NCBI GenBank assembly: GCA_037127315.1
Contig: JBBBDQ010001918.1
Location: 1,871,001-1,935,000 of the forward strand
Length of the DNA stretch: 64,000 bases
Source of the DNA: Ascarosepion bandense
Lineage: Eukaryota > Mollusca > Cephalopoda > Sepiida > Sepiidae
Reading direction: 5' to 3'
Positions 54,195 to 63,612 of the stretch are shown here, piece by piece. A program made the position numbers and the translations under genes. A model generated the notes under the pieces. It ran no database searches, was not told the DNA's origin, and was given only the letters and a program-made list of their open reading frames with translations. Every line of letters starts with the position of its first letter. Within the stretch, counting starts at the first letter, position 1.

Positions 54195-54712
54195 AAGCTC
54201 CTAAGGGGAAGGCCAAAGATGCATTTTAAAAGCTGAGACAAGACATTTTTGTTGGAAACAAAGAGAATACTGGATTGTTATGTGATGTCTGTTTTTCAAT
54301 ATGGCAGCGAATGCTTGACAATCTGATCAAAGGTAAAGGAAAGACTTGAAGTAACTGTAATATGGTTCTACAGAAGGATGCTGAGGATACTATGAACCGA
54401 AGAACGGCGAAGTTTTGGAGAAGATGGAAATGAAAAAAGAAACTTATACTTAGCAACAAGAAAAGACAGCTGAAGTTTCTGGGACATTTAATGAGGAAGA
54501 AGGGCTTGGAGAAACTGATACTCACAGAACAGATAGAGGGAAAGAGATACAGGAAAAAGCAATGCATGACATACTTGATGGGCTTGAGCAAATCGATGGC
54601 AGAGCAGCATTTGGGAGGGGTAACAAGAGAGAAATGTCTTAAGAGCTACAGGGGATAGGGTGATGCGAAAGGCAATAATTACATACGCCCTGAAGGGACA
54701 CGACGCATAGAA
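54195..54712 (+). pseudogene. LINE-A C-terminal remnant
   Basis: The order is ACTGGATTGTTATGTGATGT (LDCYVMSVFQYGSECLTI), WFYRRMLRI, KRQLKFLGHLMRKKGLEKLI and LTEQIEGKRY. GGCTTGAGCAAATCGATGGC and GCCCTGAAGGGACACGACGC follow. Frameshifts and stops interrupt it. It is the longest LINE-A C-terminal copy here. Confidence 0.85.
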
Positions 54713-55059
54713 TTCTTTTTTGTTCAAAATCCTTTCGTCTCTTTGTATTTCGGGGTTATTTCACTTACTTTATTTAAGATATCGGCCAGTGGTTACCAAC
54801 CTCTTTTGGATTACCGACCCCTTGCGTACCATGCCATAAATATTAATGTTCCCTCTCAAAATGTATAGTCAACCTTTCATAGAATTGCAGGTCAAATAAG
54901 TTTTTTTTTTTTTTTTTTTTTTATAAGCGTTTCACCCCGTGTATGTAAATATAATTTGGCGACTTTATGTAAGTATATTTGAATTTATTTTTCTAATTTG
55001 CTGGAAACAAAAAAAGAGAGTATTGGATTGTTATGTGATGTCTATCCTTCAATATTTTT

Positions 55060-55400
55060 TTTTTTTAATCGTATCACCCCAAGCAAGGCGGTAATGCCAC
55101 TGATGTGCAGGGGGCTACATAAGAGTAAAAAGATTAAGTAGAAGAGAGTGAAGAGAAAAACGAGCCAGTTAGAAAGGAGCAAGAGAAGGATTGGAATACA
55201 GGTGTGATGACAGTTGCAAAGGTGGAGAGAAAGGAAAGGATAGACAGGGTTGTGAAGAACGAACTAGAGTCAAGTGGTTAAGAGATGAGTATTGACATTG
55301 CATTTAAATTCCTGGAGGTTGTAGCTGTCAGGAAAGCAAGAATATGGAAGTGAGTTCCACAGATGGGAAGTGCACAATAAGAAGCTGCAGGAGTAGAATT
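55060..55400 (-). mobile_element. LINE-B C-terminus plus 3' UTR
   Basis: The minus strand has GCACTTCCCATCTGTGGAAC, TTCCTGACAGCTACAACCTC, CTCATCTCTTAACCACTTGA. Then come the 3' UTR (CTTTGCAACTGTCATCACAC, CTCCTTTCTAACTGGCTCGT) and the end GGGGTGATACGATT. It aligns base for base in order with 58900-59250. Confidence 0.75.
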
Positions 55401-55404
55401 GCAT

Positions 55405-55745
55405 TTTTTTTTATAAGCGTTTCACCCCGAGCAAGGCATGTCACTGCCACTACTGCGCAGGGGGCTACGTAGAGTGGAGAAAGGATGATTAAATATAGGA
55501 AATGTCAGAGGGTGGATGATAGGCGGGTAAGGATACCGAGAATGAGGGTTGGGTAGATGAGAGTGTTCTGAGAATAGTTGGGAGTTAGTGTGATAGGAGG
55601 TGTCTATTGACCCTACATTTAAACACCTTGGGAGTTCCACAGGCGGGAAGCGTGAGAAAAGAAGCTGTTGGAGTAGAATTTACGGTTACATCTTATTTGT
55701 TTAACTGTAAAGGGGTGGGACCTAGTTGGTAATCTAGTATCTCGT
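55405..55745 (-). mobile_element. LINE-B 3' end, variant subfamily
   Basis: Poly(T), ATAAGCGTTTCACCCCGAGC and GCGCAGGGGGCTACGTAG form the end. The 3' coding part includes GGAGTTCCACAGGCGGGAAG, GAGTAGAATTTACGGTTACA and GGGGTGGGACCTAGTTGG. Confidence 0.65.
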
Positions 55746-56097
55746 GTAAATTCGTAACTTAGTATTTCTCATGATAATTGTTATATAAATGAAATACAAT
55801 GTAAAGTGAAGGTAAGATACACACCCATTGTACCTTGTGTGTGTGTGTGTGTGTGTCTAGTGGGCGTTATGGTTCAGATGCACCTCTGCCACCCTATGTC
55901 TACCTGTGTTTTCTGCCAGCCGTGATCTTTGTCCTGCTCACTTTGGAAATCACTGGTCTAGGTGAATTAGTGAAACTATAAGGTAAACCAACCAATTTAA
56001 CGAGCTTTATTATTATTACTATTGTTATTATTATTATTACGAGTGGGATTGTGCCGTCAATAATGAAGGCAACATATATATTGATGTACCTACTATT

Positions 56098-56402
56098 GAG
56101 TCAGTCAGTTAAGTGCCATACGTGATAAACGCTTAGGCGATCATGTCTCGAAAGAGACATGACTGACTGGGCAGAAGATTATCCCACAGTAGGTTGCCAT
56201 TGCTTTCTGCGGTAGAATGGTTGCTGACCAAGGCTATAGAACCCAATCTGTCCTGTTATTTAACCCATAACTGGAAGGAATAGACGGATTAGTACCTTTT
56301 CCAAGGGTATTTGCGCGTAAGTGAATGCAATGAATTCGGCTGGAATTCGAACTCGGCTCCCCGATTTCTCGTTCCGAGCCGATATCCAATGCCCCACAAC
56401 GA
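56098..56402 (-). mobile_element. SINE-1 copy, full monomer
   Basis: Nearly consensus: tail GAGTCAGTCAGTTAAGTGCC, perfect hairpin TCATGTCTC-GAAA-GAGACATGA, core, head to CCAATGCCCCACAAC. Confidence 0.88.
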
Positions 56403-56437
56403 CATTAAAACATAAAAAAAAATAATCAAAACACCTG

Positions 56438-56479
<42 letters not shown>

Positions 56480-56535
56480 CCCTCATATAAATTAATTAAA
56501 ACAAGAGCTTTAGTTGTCTACAGTCATTGTTTGCG

Positions 56536-56790
56536 ATGGACGTTACTCCAAGGAAGTGCACGAAAATTGAAACGGTGCAGGAACACACTGACAAGCTTTA
56601 CAGAGAGATCGCGGATATTGTTGGTGTCGGCATTTCAATTGTCAGTCGTAGCACAGAATCCATCAGTCCAAAACGTGAAGGAAAAAGCAGTCGGAAGAAG
56701 AAAAAAAAACAAAAACAAAAAAAAAAAAAACGCCAGGTGATGACATATATGTGATCAGGGAAAATGTGAAAGATCCTAGGAAGACATAAT
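56536..56790 (+). pseudogene. Tc1-like transposase N-terminal fragment
   Basis: The frame reads MDVTPRKCTKIETVQEHTDK, LYREIADIVGVGISIVSRST, ESISPKREGKSSRKKK. This is a paired-like helix-turn-helix DNA-binding start (REIA.IVGV..S.VSR) followed by a basic SPKR.GK..RK linker, as in Tc1/mariner-family transposases. After a poly(A) slippage region the out-of-frame remnant continues to about 56790. The catalytic domain is absent. Confidence 0.65.
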
Positions 56791-57528
56791 TCGTTTTGTT
56801 TTAATTAAGAGTATGCATGTCAAGGTTGATTATAAACTGTTACTGCTACTGATACTACCTGGGCAGGTAAAATAACTATAGCACAACAAGATTCCTTCTG
56901 GCTTTCGAGTTATGACTTGTACTGGACTGAAAATAAGTTTTAGTATCAAACAGATATATTGTCTTTGGAATATACAGAAAATAGAACTGTAAACAGTTTG
57001 AACCGGACGGAGTTAATTCGTACCGAAATAGAATAATAATGTTGAAAACGAAACAATTGACGATGGGTTTTTAGATACGTCCAAAAAAGTCGCTGAAAAA
57101 AAAAAACAAAAAAACAGCATAGTCTGACGGAAAAGGCCTCAAAACTAAATAAAAACAGTTTTCTCGGCAAAATGTTTCATGCTATCATTAAGAGGATGGA
57201 TCACAGTATTTTTAAAATTATTTTTACAAATTTTTTAAATTGTTCTAACAGGCTCCTTTAGTGGTAGAATTTTTTTTCTCTCGTCAGTGAGAGGGATAAA
57301 TTGACGCTAGAGTTTATTACATCAAAACGTAATATTACGAAGGCATTTTTTGACTGAAGACACATTAATCTGGAAATTCTTGCAAAAATCAAATAATCGT
57401 CTGATTTTGATGAAAATTTCAGGATTTATTCATAATTGACTGAAACGGCCGTAAATAAAATAGTAAAAATACAACTACAAAGAATATCGCGAATGAAATC
57501 TGGTAGGACTTCAGTAAACGGAAGTAAA
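56791..57528. other. No recognised feature
   Basis: AT-rich single-copy-looking DNA. Small minus-strand frames (56946-57170, 57426-57608) lack recognisable domains. Confidence 0.4.
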
Positions 57529-57529
57529 T

Positions 57530-57650
57530 GTTTTAACAAGTAAACGGAAGGAAGTTCTACAGGTAGGAAGTTCGAGAAAAACTCTTCGAGTAGGAGTAGC
57601 GGTTGCATTTGACTATTTCAACGGTAAAAGCGTGGGACCTTGATATCAAT
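57530..57650 (-). mobile_element. LINE-B C-terminal fragment
   Basis: GGAAGGAAGTTCTACAGGTA, GAGTAGGAGTAGCGGTTGCA and AAAGCGTGGGACCTTGATAT match the variant LINE-B copies at 36.9 and 55.6 kb. Confidence 0.55.
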
Positions 57651-57659
57651 CTATTATTC

Positions 57660-58020
57660 TTCTTCTATGTGCCCTGTCCCTTCATGACGTAGGCGATCAT
57701 GGCATTCCACGTTTCCCTGTTCCTGGTGGCTCTGAGCATGCCTTCTCCTCTTACACCGTGCATTCCACGTTCTGTCATCCACCTGATTAGGTCCTTCAAA
57801 TATGTTATCCGTTGCTTTCCCCTGTCTCTTTCCCCTCTATCTGGCCTGTTAGTATCAGGTTCTCCAGGCCCTCCTTCCTCATTGTGTGTCCCAGGAAATT
57901 CAGCTGTCTCTTCTTGATGCTCAGTATTAATTTCCTTTTTGTTTCCATGATTTTCAAGACCTCATCATTGCTCACATGCTCGGTCCATGAGATTCGCAGC
58001 ATCCTTCTGTGGAACCACTA
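57660..58020 (-). pseudogene. LINE-A C-terminus, best preserved
   Basis: The minus strand is open for 65 codons (58002-57805): LRISWTEHVSNDEVLKIMET, RQLNFLGHTMRKEGLENLIL, TGQIEGKE. A frameshift follows. Out of frame, GTGGAATGCCATGATCGCCT and CTTCATGAAGGGACAG-type sequence continue to the 3' end at 57660. The few lesions suggest a younger copy than the others. Confidence 0.85.
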
Positions 58021-58115
58021 GCACGCTTAAATTTACGTAAAAGGGGGATCAGTAAAAAAATTGCCACCTATCTTAAATCTCATTCATCTTTTATCCTTTC
58101 TTCAGTATGCACTGT

Positions 58116-58701
58116 CAGTCAGTCAGTTAAGTGCCATGCGTGGACGCTTTGGATGATCATGTCTCGAAAGATGCATGGCTGACTGGGCAGAAGATTATCC
58201 CGCAGTAGGTTGCCATTGCTTTCTGCGGTAGACTGGTTGCCAACCAAGGCTATAGAACCCAATCTGTCCTGTAATTTGACTCATAGCTAAAGGGAGAAGA
58301 TATGTATTATATTGTTAAGTAGTAATTATAGGGGGATCAGTTTATTACTTCACAACAATAGAAAACCGATACCCCACTTTATACCCAGTAAAAGTCTTAA
58401 TCATGTTTCTAACTAGTATATTCAGTCAGTCAGTTAAGTGCCATACGTGATACACGCTTTGGACGATCATGTCTCGAAAAAGACATGTCTGACCGGACAG
58501 AAGATTATCCCGGATTAAGTTGCCACTGCTTTCTGCAGTAAACTGATTGTCCTATTATTTAATCCATAATTGGAGGGAAGCGACGAATTAATACCTTTCC
58601 CAAGGGTATTTGCGCGCAAGTGAATGCAAGTAATTCAACTGGAATTCAAAATTTGTCGTTCTTAGTCGATATCCACTGCACCACAACGTACATCCGTACA
58701 T
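58116..58701 (-). mobile_element. Dimeric SINE-1 with TSD spanning the dimer
   Basis: Minus-strand order is: full unit (58701 to about 58424), linker (plus-strand GTAGTAATTATAGGGGGATC, ACCCAGTAAAAGTCTTAATC), then headless unit (about 58290-58116). TATGCACTGT at 58106-58115 and 58702-58711 is the target-site duplication. This is a second independent insertion of the dimeric form. Confidence 0.92.
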
Positions 58702-58779
58702 TATGCACTGTATACAGGCTGCGTACTAATGGCGGTCCTATCTTGCTTGAGGTAAAATGATTAAAATAAATTAAATAAA

Positions 58780-59250
58780 CTTCTAATTCTGCTCCAACGA
58801 TCTTAAGTCACTGATGCCTCTGCAACAGGTGTTTACTCGTGCAACCAGACTGGCAACTGGGTCCCACCCATTAACAGTTAGATTAACCAAAGGCAGACGA
58901 CAATTCTACTCCTTCAGTTTCTTTTCTCGCACTTCCCGCCTGTGGAACTCGCTTCCATATTCTTGCTTTCCTGACGGCTACAACCTCCAGGAATTTAAAT
59001 GCAATGTCAATACTCATCTCTTAACCACTTGACTCTAGTTCGTTCTTCACAACCCCGTATATCCTTTTCTTTCTCTCCACCTTTGCAACTGTCATCACAC
59101 CTGTATTCCAATCCTTCTCTTGCTCCTTTCTAACTGGTTCGTCTTTCTCTTCACTCTTTTCTAATTAATCTTTTCACTATTACGTAGCCCCCTGCACATC
59201 AGTGGCGTTACCGTCTTGCTCGGGGTGATACGATTAAAAAAAAAAAATCA
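58780..59250 (+). mobile_element. LINE-B 3' end with intact C-terminal frame
   Basis: An open frame (58814-59032) reads QQVFTRATRLATGSHPLTVR, FFSRTSRLWNSLPYSCFPDG, YNLQEFKCNVNTHLLTT and a stop. This is the usual C-terminal end of a class of non-LTR retrotransposon polyproteins (R.WN.LP....P..Y.L..FK..V..HL). A ~170 bp 3' UTR follows, ending GTAGCCCCCTGCACATCAG, GGGGTGATACGATT and poly(A). The 5' end is truncated, as is typical after incomplete reverse transcription. The final ~85 bp is the sequence shared with SINE-3. Confidence 0.85.
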
Positions 59251-59334
59251 TCTCATGTATAGGCTGAATTATTTCAGTGAGAAAGTATCCCTGTTTTTCG
59301 GCTCTTTCTAGGTTTTTATATTGACTGTCAAATA

Positions 59335-59576
59335 CATTGAATTCACATACGCGCAAATATTCTTCGGATAGGTATGAATCCATCTCTTCTTCCTTTAGCT
59401 ATGGGTTGAATAGCAAGACAGATCGAGTTCTATAGCCTTGGTTGGCAAGCGGTCTACCACAGATAAACAAGGCAACGTATCGCGGGAATAATCTTTTGTC
59501 TAGAGAGAGTCATGGCCTGTAAAGCTGCATAATCGCCCAAGCGTTTATCGCGCATGACGCTTAACGGAATGACATT
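59335..59576 (+). mobile_element. SINE-1 copy, head truncated
   Basis: It begins in the core (ATTGAATTCACATACGCGCA), goes through GCTATGGGTTGAATAGCAAG and CAAGCGTTTATCGCGCATGA, and ends near GCTTAACGGAATGA. It is diverged. Confidence 0.75.
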
Positions 59577-60165
59577 AAAACGATCTGTTAGATGAGCATG
59601 CTTACCACTACTCCACGGCAGTGACTTGAGATTCTGGGATTAAACTCAGTTAAAGAGTAATGAGTTGTCACTCTGCTAACTACGACCGGAATTTGACACA
59701 TACTGAAGACAAGAGGGACAAGGGAAATTAACGAGAAATCTAGTAGCTTCCCCGATTACTTTTATAAAATCGTAGAAGCACTTTACAAGTAATTATTTAA
59801 GACCTAGAATATTAAAATTACATCGTTTTCTTGAACGTGTTTGCGGCTTTTATTACCCGTTCAAATCACATTTGACTGATTGGTATCAGTTGGTATCGGT
59901 GGCATATTGGTATCAGTGGTATATGTTCTTAATATCCGGTCTTAAACACATTAAATCAGGATGCATTTCCTTACACGATTTTATTTAGCCTTTGAAGGTG
60001 AACCCCACAACCACCACTTGTTGGGGGTGGGTTTTTTTCAAAATGAAGAGGGATGCAAGTACTTTCATTTCTTGGTTCGTAAATTAAATTCATAAATACA
60101 ATTTACAGCTAACCAAACTACTGATATTGACCTATGGTTGGTAATAACTTAGATTTATTCCTGAC
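59577..60165. other. No recognised feature
   Basis: A short imperfect repeat GGTATCAGTTGGTATCGGTG occurs at 59881-59925. Otherwise nothing is recognised. Confidence 0.4.
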
Positions 60166-60169
60166 TAGC

Positions 60170-60505
60170 AGTATAGCTTGGCGTTGTTCGGGTGTAATGA
60201 ATGCTTTAAAACTAATCCATGGTCCTGGAGCTCAGACTCTTTGAACGTTGGCACGAAACACTAAAAAGCAATAGTTGTTTCCAGTTAAAGCGAAACCGTA
60301 GTCTGAAAGAAAAATGAATGGATTTAAGTCAAATTTTGATTTCCTGCTATCGATATCAAATCAGGTTTTTCGTCGTAAACTGAATTTTGAAGGCGAAATA
60401 AGTCCTCTGAGTAAATGGTATCATGGCTGAGACTAAGAACTACATTTATACCTACTTAGAGCCAAACCCGAAGCAAAAACTAAAATAAAAGGGTTGAAAA
60501 ACTGA
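60170..60505 (+). mobile_element. REP-H repeat, 5' half
   Basis: It starts CTAGCAGTATAGCTTGGCGT and goes through AAACTAATCCATGGTCCTGG to ACTAAAATAAAAGGGTTGAA, then ends. It is collinear with the first ~330 bp of 14793-15515. Confidence 0.75.
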
Positions 60506-60619
60506 TTTTGATCAGACCCGGTAGGATATCGCGGTATCGATTTCCAATATTGGAGTCAAATAAGTCATCCAAGGATATATATATAATATAATTTTATATT
60601 ATTACTCATTTTGAGCCCG

Positions 60620-60662
60620 TGTCTCTCTCTCTCTCTCTCTCTCTCTCGCTATATATATATAT
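60620..60662. repeat. (CT)n(AT)n microsatellite within a small palindrome
   Basis: TATTACTCATTTTGAGC upstream and GCTCAAAATGAGTAAT downstream (60598-60615 and 60664-60680) are complementary and flank the CT/AT tract, forming a hairpin of about 16 bp arms. Confidence 0.85.
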
Positions 60663-60689
60663 CAGCTCAAAATGAGTAATTGGAGTACA

Positions 60690-60810
60690 TAGCTCGAATT
60701 GCAGTCGAGTTTTGTCACATTCACTTCTAAGTAAATAAGGCCAGCGAAAAGTATGAATCCAAATCTGTCTCCTCCTAACTATGGGTTAAACAGTAGGTGA
60801 CACAGTGCAC
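60690..60810 (+). mobile_element. SINE core fragment
   Basis: The head B-box region (AGCTCGAATTGCAGTCGAG) and core (AAGTATGAATCCAAATC, CTATGGGTTAAACAGTAGG) are recognisable. The tail is absent. Confidence 0.55.
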
Positions 60811-61040
60811 TTTCTGATCTGATGTGTTCTGTAGAGAAGCAGTCTAAAACATGCTGGATCAAACGGTGATTTTCCCCTAAAAAAGGGATGGACACAGTTT
60901 CAAACCCTGCCAGAGACTCGAAGTCTCTCGAATGTCGGTAGATATAATTCACACTGATTAAAAAACAAAAAAAAAAAACAAATCATCTACTTAAACATGA
61001 GTATCTACAAACAATAACGTTTTGAGTTATATGAAATACA

Positions 61041-61041
<1 letters not shown>

Positions 61042-61081
<40 letters not shown>

Positions 61082-61084
61082 CAT
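61042..61084. repeat. (GT)n(GC)n microsatellite
   Basis: About sixteen GT units followed by GCGCGCGC. Confidence 0.95.
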
Positions 61085-61213
61085 GTATATTAGATTTTGG
61101 TCATAGTTAAATTAGGCCAGTACTCAGTTGTATTAAAAAGTGGTCAATACATTTATATTGTAGAGCTTCTGAATATATTTTTATTTGGAAACCAATTATT
61201 CCCGCAAGCTTGG

Positions 61214-61236
61214 TTTCAACCATTCGGTATCGTCAG
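61214..61236 (-). other. Hammerhead-core-like motif
   Basis: On the minus strand CTGACGA is followed by an ACC/GGT stem (T-flanked) closing GAAT, and GAAACC. A related motif lies 140 bp away at 61354-61374. Confidence 0.5.
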
Positions 61237-61316
61237 GCGAACAGGTATTTTTGTGGACACGCGACTGAAATCTTTAAAAATTCCAGTTCGTTATATATGT
61301 ATGTATTATATGTACA

Positions 61317-61434
61317 CAGAAAATCTATGCAAGAACCAACAAACCTACCTAGGTTTCACCCTTCGGCTCGTCAGGGTAAATTGGACAAAGGGCAAAACCT
61401 AGGTAGGTTTGTTGGCTTTTTGCATAGATTTTCT
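61317..61434. repeat. Hairpin element, ~38 bp arms, hammerhead-like loop
   Basis: The left arm starts CAGAAAATCTATGCAA and ends CCTACCTAGGTTT (61356). The right arm is its complement (61395-61434), with one three-versus-four base mismatch patch. The 38-base loop on the minus strand holds CTGACGA, a GCC/GGT stem closing GAAG, and GAAAC, whose final bases run into the right-hand arm. The arms thus sit where stem III of a type III hammerhead would be, and a GUU triplet occupies the cleavage position. Stem I pairing is weak. Confidence 0.75.
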
Positions 61435-61725
61435 GTCTTTGTTGCTCTAATTTCGTATTGAGCTCTTTACATCTGGCCATCTAACTCCCCAGATTGCAAA
61501 CCCCTTGATTATTATATGTGAGGCGGTTTCGCCTATTACACTTAACGATTGGAATGTTTTTCTCCAAACACGGTCAGCGCGTCGTGGTCGTGTTCATAGT
61601 TTATATTATTGAGTTTTGGTCGTTTCTTTTATATTATTTTTATTCCAATTTAGATGAGACTGTTATATTCAGTTAAACATAAAAACGAATATCTTTGATA
61701 ATGGCTAATAGAAGAGACGAAATTG

Positions 61726-62155
61726 GGTCCTTACGTATTATCGGGAGGACCTTTGATTTTTACTTTTTCTTTTTTTTCCCCGCTTATAACACCAAGGAAC
61801 TGGAAAAATCAGGCTTTCATCACCTCAACGTCAACCACAAGTACAACTTTGTGGATTCGAACACCGGGGCTCATACGCAGACAGTGGAACGCCTATGGGG
61901 ATCGACAAAGTGGCGAAACAAGAAGCACTGTGGCACTGCACGTCACCATTTGGAGTCGTATTTGGCCGAATTCATGTGGCGGAAGCATGTTGCCTGTACT
62001 GATGTCTTTGAGTCACTTTTGGAAGCAATTGCGACGTTCTGGCCTCCGGAATTACAAATGTAATGTTATTTTATTGTTTTAACCGTTTCAATAAATAATT
62101 TACTTTAATTTTTGAGTCGTTTTTTTAAAGGTCCTCCCGATAATACGTAAGGACC
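61726..62155 (+). mobile_element. Merlin-type DNA transposon, internally deleted
   Basis: A 430 bp element with perfect 29 bp terminal inverted repeats (61726-61754 and 62127-62155) starting GGTCCTTACG and ending AGGACCTTT. It is flanked by an exact 8 bp duplication CGAAATTG (61718-61725 and 62156-62163). Inside is the C-terminal part of an IS1016/ISXO2-like DDE transposase (about 61790-62063): YNFVDSNTGAHTQTVERLWG, KHCGTARHHLESYLAEFMWR, ATFWPPELQM and stop. The Glu in TVERLW is the expected last catalytic residue. The N-terminal two-thirds, including both catalytic Asp, are missing. Perfect ends and duplication suggest a recent insertion. Confidence 0.92.
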
Positions 62156-62460
62156 CGAAATTGGATAGCTTTCTTTTTTACACCCTTTATGTCCAGAAAA
62201 GTAAACACTTGCATGAATGCAAGAAAATTATATAAATCCAACACTTAATAATATAATTTATGAACACGGTAATAATGTCCTAATCAGGTTCGGTATGTAA
62301 CAAGCATATGCCTCTACATAGATAAACTCAACCCATTCAGTTAAAAGTCAAATAAAATTATAATAACACACGAAAAATTATATGAACAACTTAACGATAA
62401 TAACTTGTCTGTTATTTTCAATGAAGCCTGCATAAAAGAGAGATTGCTGCCCAAATACGC

Positions 62461-62462
<2 letters not shown>

Positions 62463-62500
<38 letters not shown>
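62463..62500. repeat. (TA)n microsatellite
   Basis: About nineteen TA units, just before a hammerhead-like motif at 62555-62582. Confidence 0.95.
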
Positions 62501-62554
62501 AAAAACTACTAAAAAGTTGTCAGTTTAAAAATGTATTTTCTATTATATTTGATA

Positions 62555-62582
62555 TTTCAGACCGTCTCCGGCCTTTCATCAG
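62555..62582 (-). other. Hammerhead-core-like motif, five-pair stem II
   Basis: On the minus strand CTGATGA is followed by A, an AGGCC/GGTCT stem (one G-U) closing GGAGAC, and GAAAT. The nearby GTTTCTGATGAAAGGCC context is typical of Penelope-like ends. No clear stem I or III partners were seen. Confidence 0.5.
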
Positions 62583-62863
62583 AAACAAATGATTTTAAAA
62601 TTTAAACTAGAAACGTTTTCGTGAGGTGCGTTCGTTCGAGAGATTGTTTACATAACGTGACGCAGAAATCGACAGATTTTTTTAATATTTGTAAACGTAA
62701 ACCTATCTTTAATAATACTTATAAATGTTGTTTTAAAGAAAAAATTTTTTTTAAGTGTATCTAAAAAATGTTTAACTATTGAAATATTTATAAAGATTCA
62801 AAACACCTAAGTCCCTATTAAACCCTAGCCCGTATGTATTTAATTTTAAAATCCAGTATTTTT

Positions 62864-62865
<2 letters not shown>

Positions 62866-62912
<47 letters not shown>
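62866..62912. repeat. (TA)n microsatellite
   Basis: About twenty-three TA units, abutting the hairpin at 62914. Confidence 0.95.
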
Positions 62913-62913
<1 letters not shown>

Positions 62914-62916
<3 letters not shown>

Positions 62917-63061
62917 GAACAAAAATTGGATGTTTTTATAAACCCATAGGTAATATGATATTTCGCGGGTCTCAAAGGAATTTGGTCTGAGGTGCAGTCG
63001 ATAAAAGAGACGCGAAATATATTACCTATGGATTTATAAAAACATCCAACTTTTGTTCTTG
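62914..63061. repeat. Hairpin element, ~52 bp arms
   Basis: The left arm begins CAAGAACAAAAATTGGATGT and ends ATATTTCGCG (62967). The right arm (63011-63061) is its complement with about three differences. The loop is 43 bases (GGTCTCAAAGGAATTTGGTC and onward). (TA)n tracts lie on both sides (62866-62912 and 63139-63171). It is probably a foldback-type or Penelope-derived element. Confidence 0.9.
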
Positions 63062-63137
63062 ACTTAAATTTTAACATTGAGTTCTCTTTGGATTTAAACT
63101 CCTGTAGAATTTACCTTACCAACTACCAAGGATTCTA

Positions 63138-63138
<1 letters not shown>

Positions 63139-63171
<33 letters not shown>
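63139..63171. repeat. (TA)n microsatellite
   Basis: About sixteen TA units. Confidence 0.95.
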
Positions 63172-63175
<4 letters not shown>

Positions 63176-63544
63176 AGATATGGAGAACGGTACACAGACA
63201 ACTGGAGAATGAACCTGAAAGTTGATGTCTGATAATTTGATTGATCACGACGTGATGCATATCTGGCAGACTATAGATAAATAGATGGATGGGAAGGAGG
63301 AGGGGCTTTTGAAGAACAGTCAGGTTCTTCATCTTGTTTTTGTCATACATTTTTTTCTAAGGTTTGCTGTCATCACCTTGTTTTTTCATGTTCCTGTCTA
63401 CACCATCTTTACTACAGTAATCTGCCCGATCGGCATTCAACAGTCCACTTCCAAAGATATCAGCGCCCACCGCTCAACGACCTCATCCTACGAAAAAGAT
63501 AAAAATCGCGCACTTTCTCAAACGCTCGTGTTCGCACCTAAGTT

Positions 63545-63546
<2 letters not shown>

Positions 63547-63611
<65 letters not shown>

Positions 63612-63612
63612 G
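63547..63612. repeat. (TA)n(GA)n microsatellite
   Basis: About twenty-one TA units followed by eleven GA units. The 130-codon frame ending here has no recognisable domain. Confidence 0.95.

Larger units (their letters stand above)
54786..55970. mobile_element. Possible hAT-like element with nested LINE-B ends
   Basis: The left end CCAGTGGTTACCAACC and the right end, read in reverse complement (CCAGTGATTTCCAAAGTG), resemble the short inverted ends of hAT transposons. No transposase and no matching 8 bp target duplication were found. Nested inside are two LINE-B ends (55060-55400 and 55405-55745). Confidence 0.35.

Noticed and set aside
62914..63061. Hammerhead reading of this hairpin loop (CTGAGGT ... 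GAAA, with GGTC upstream)
   Set aside because: The last core base is wrong and the arms themselves pair through the positions that the core would need; no consistent stem III/cleavage arrangement was found.
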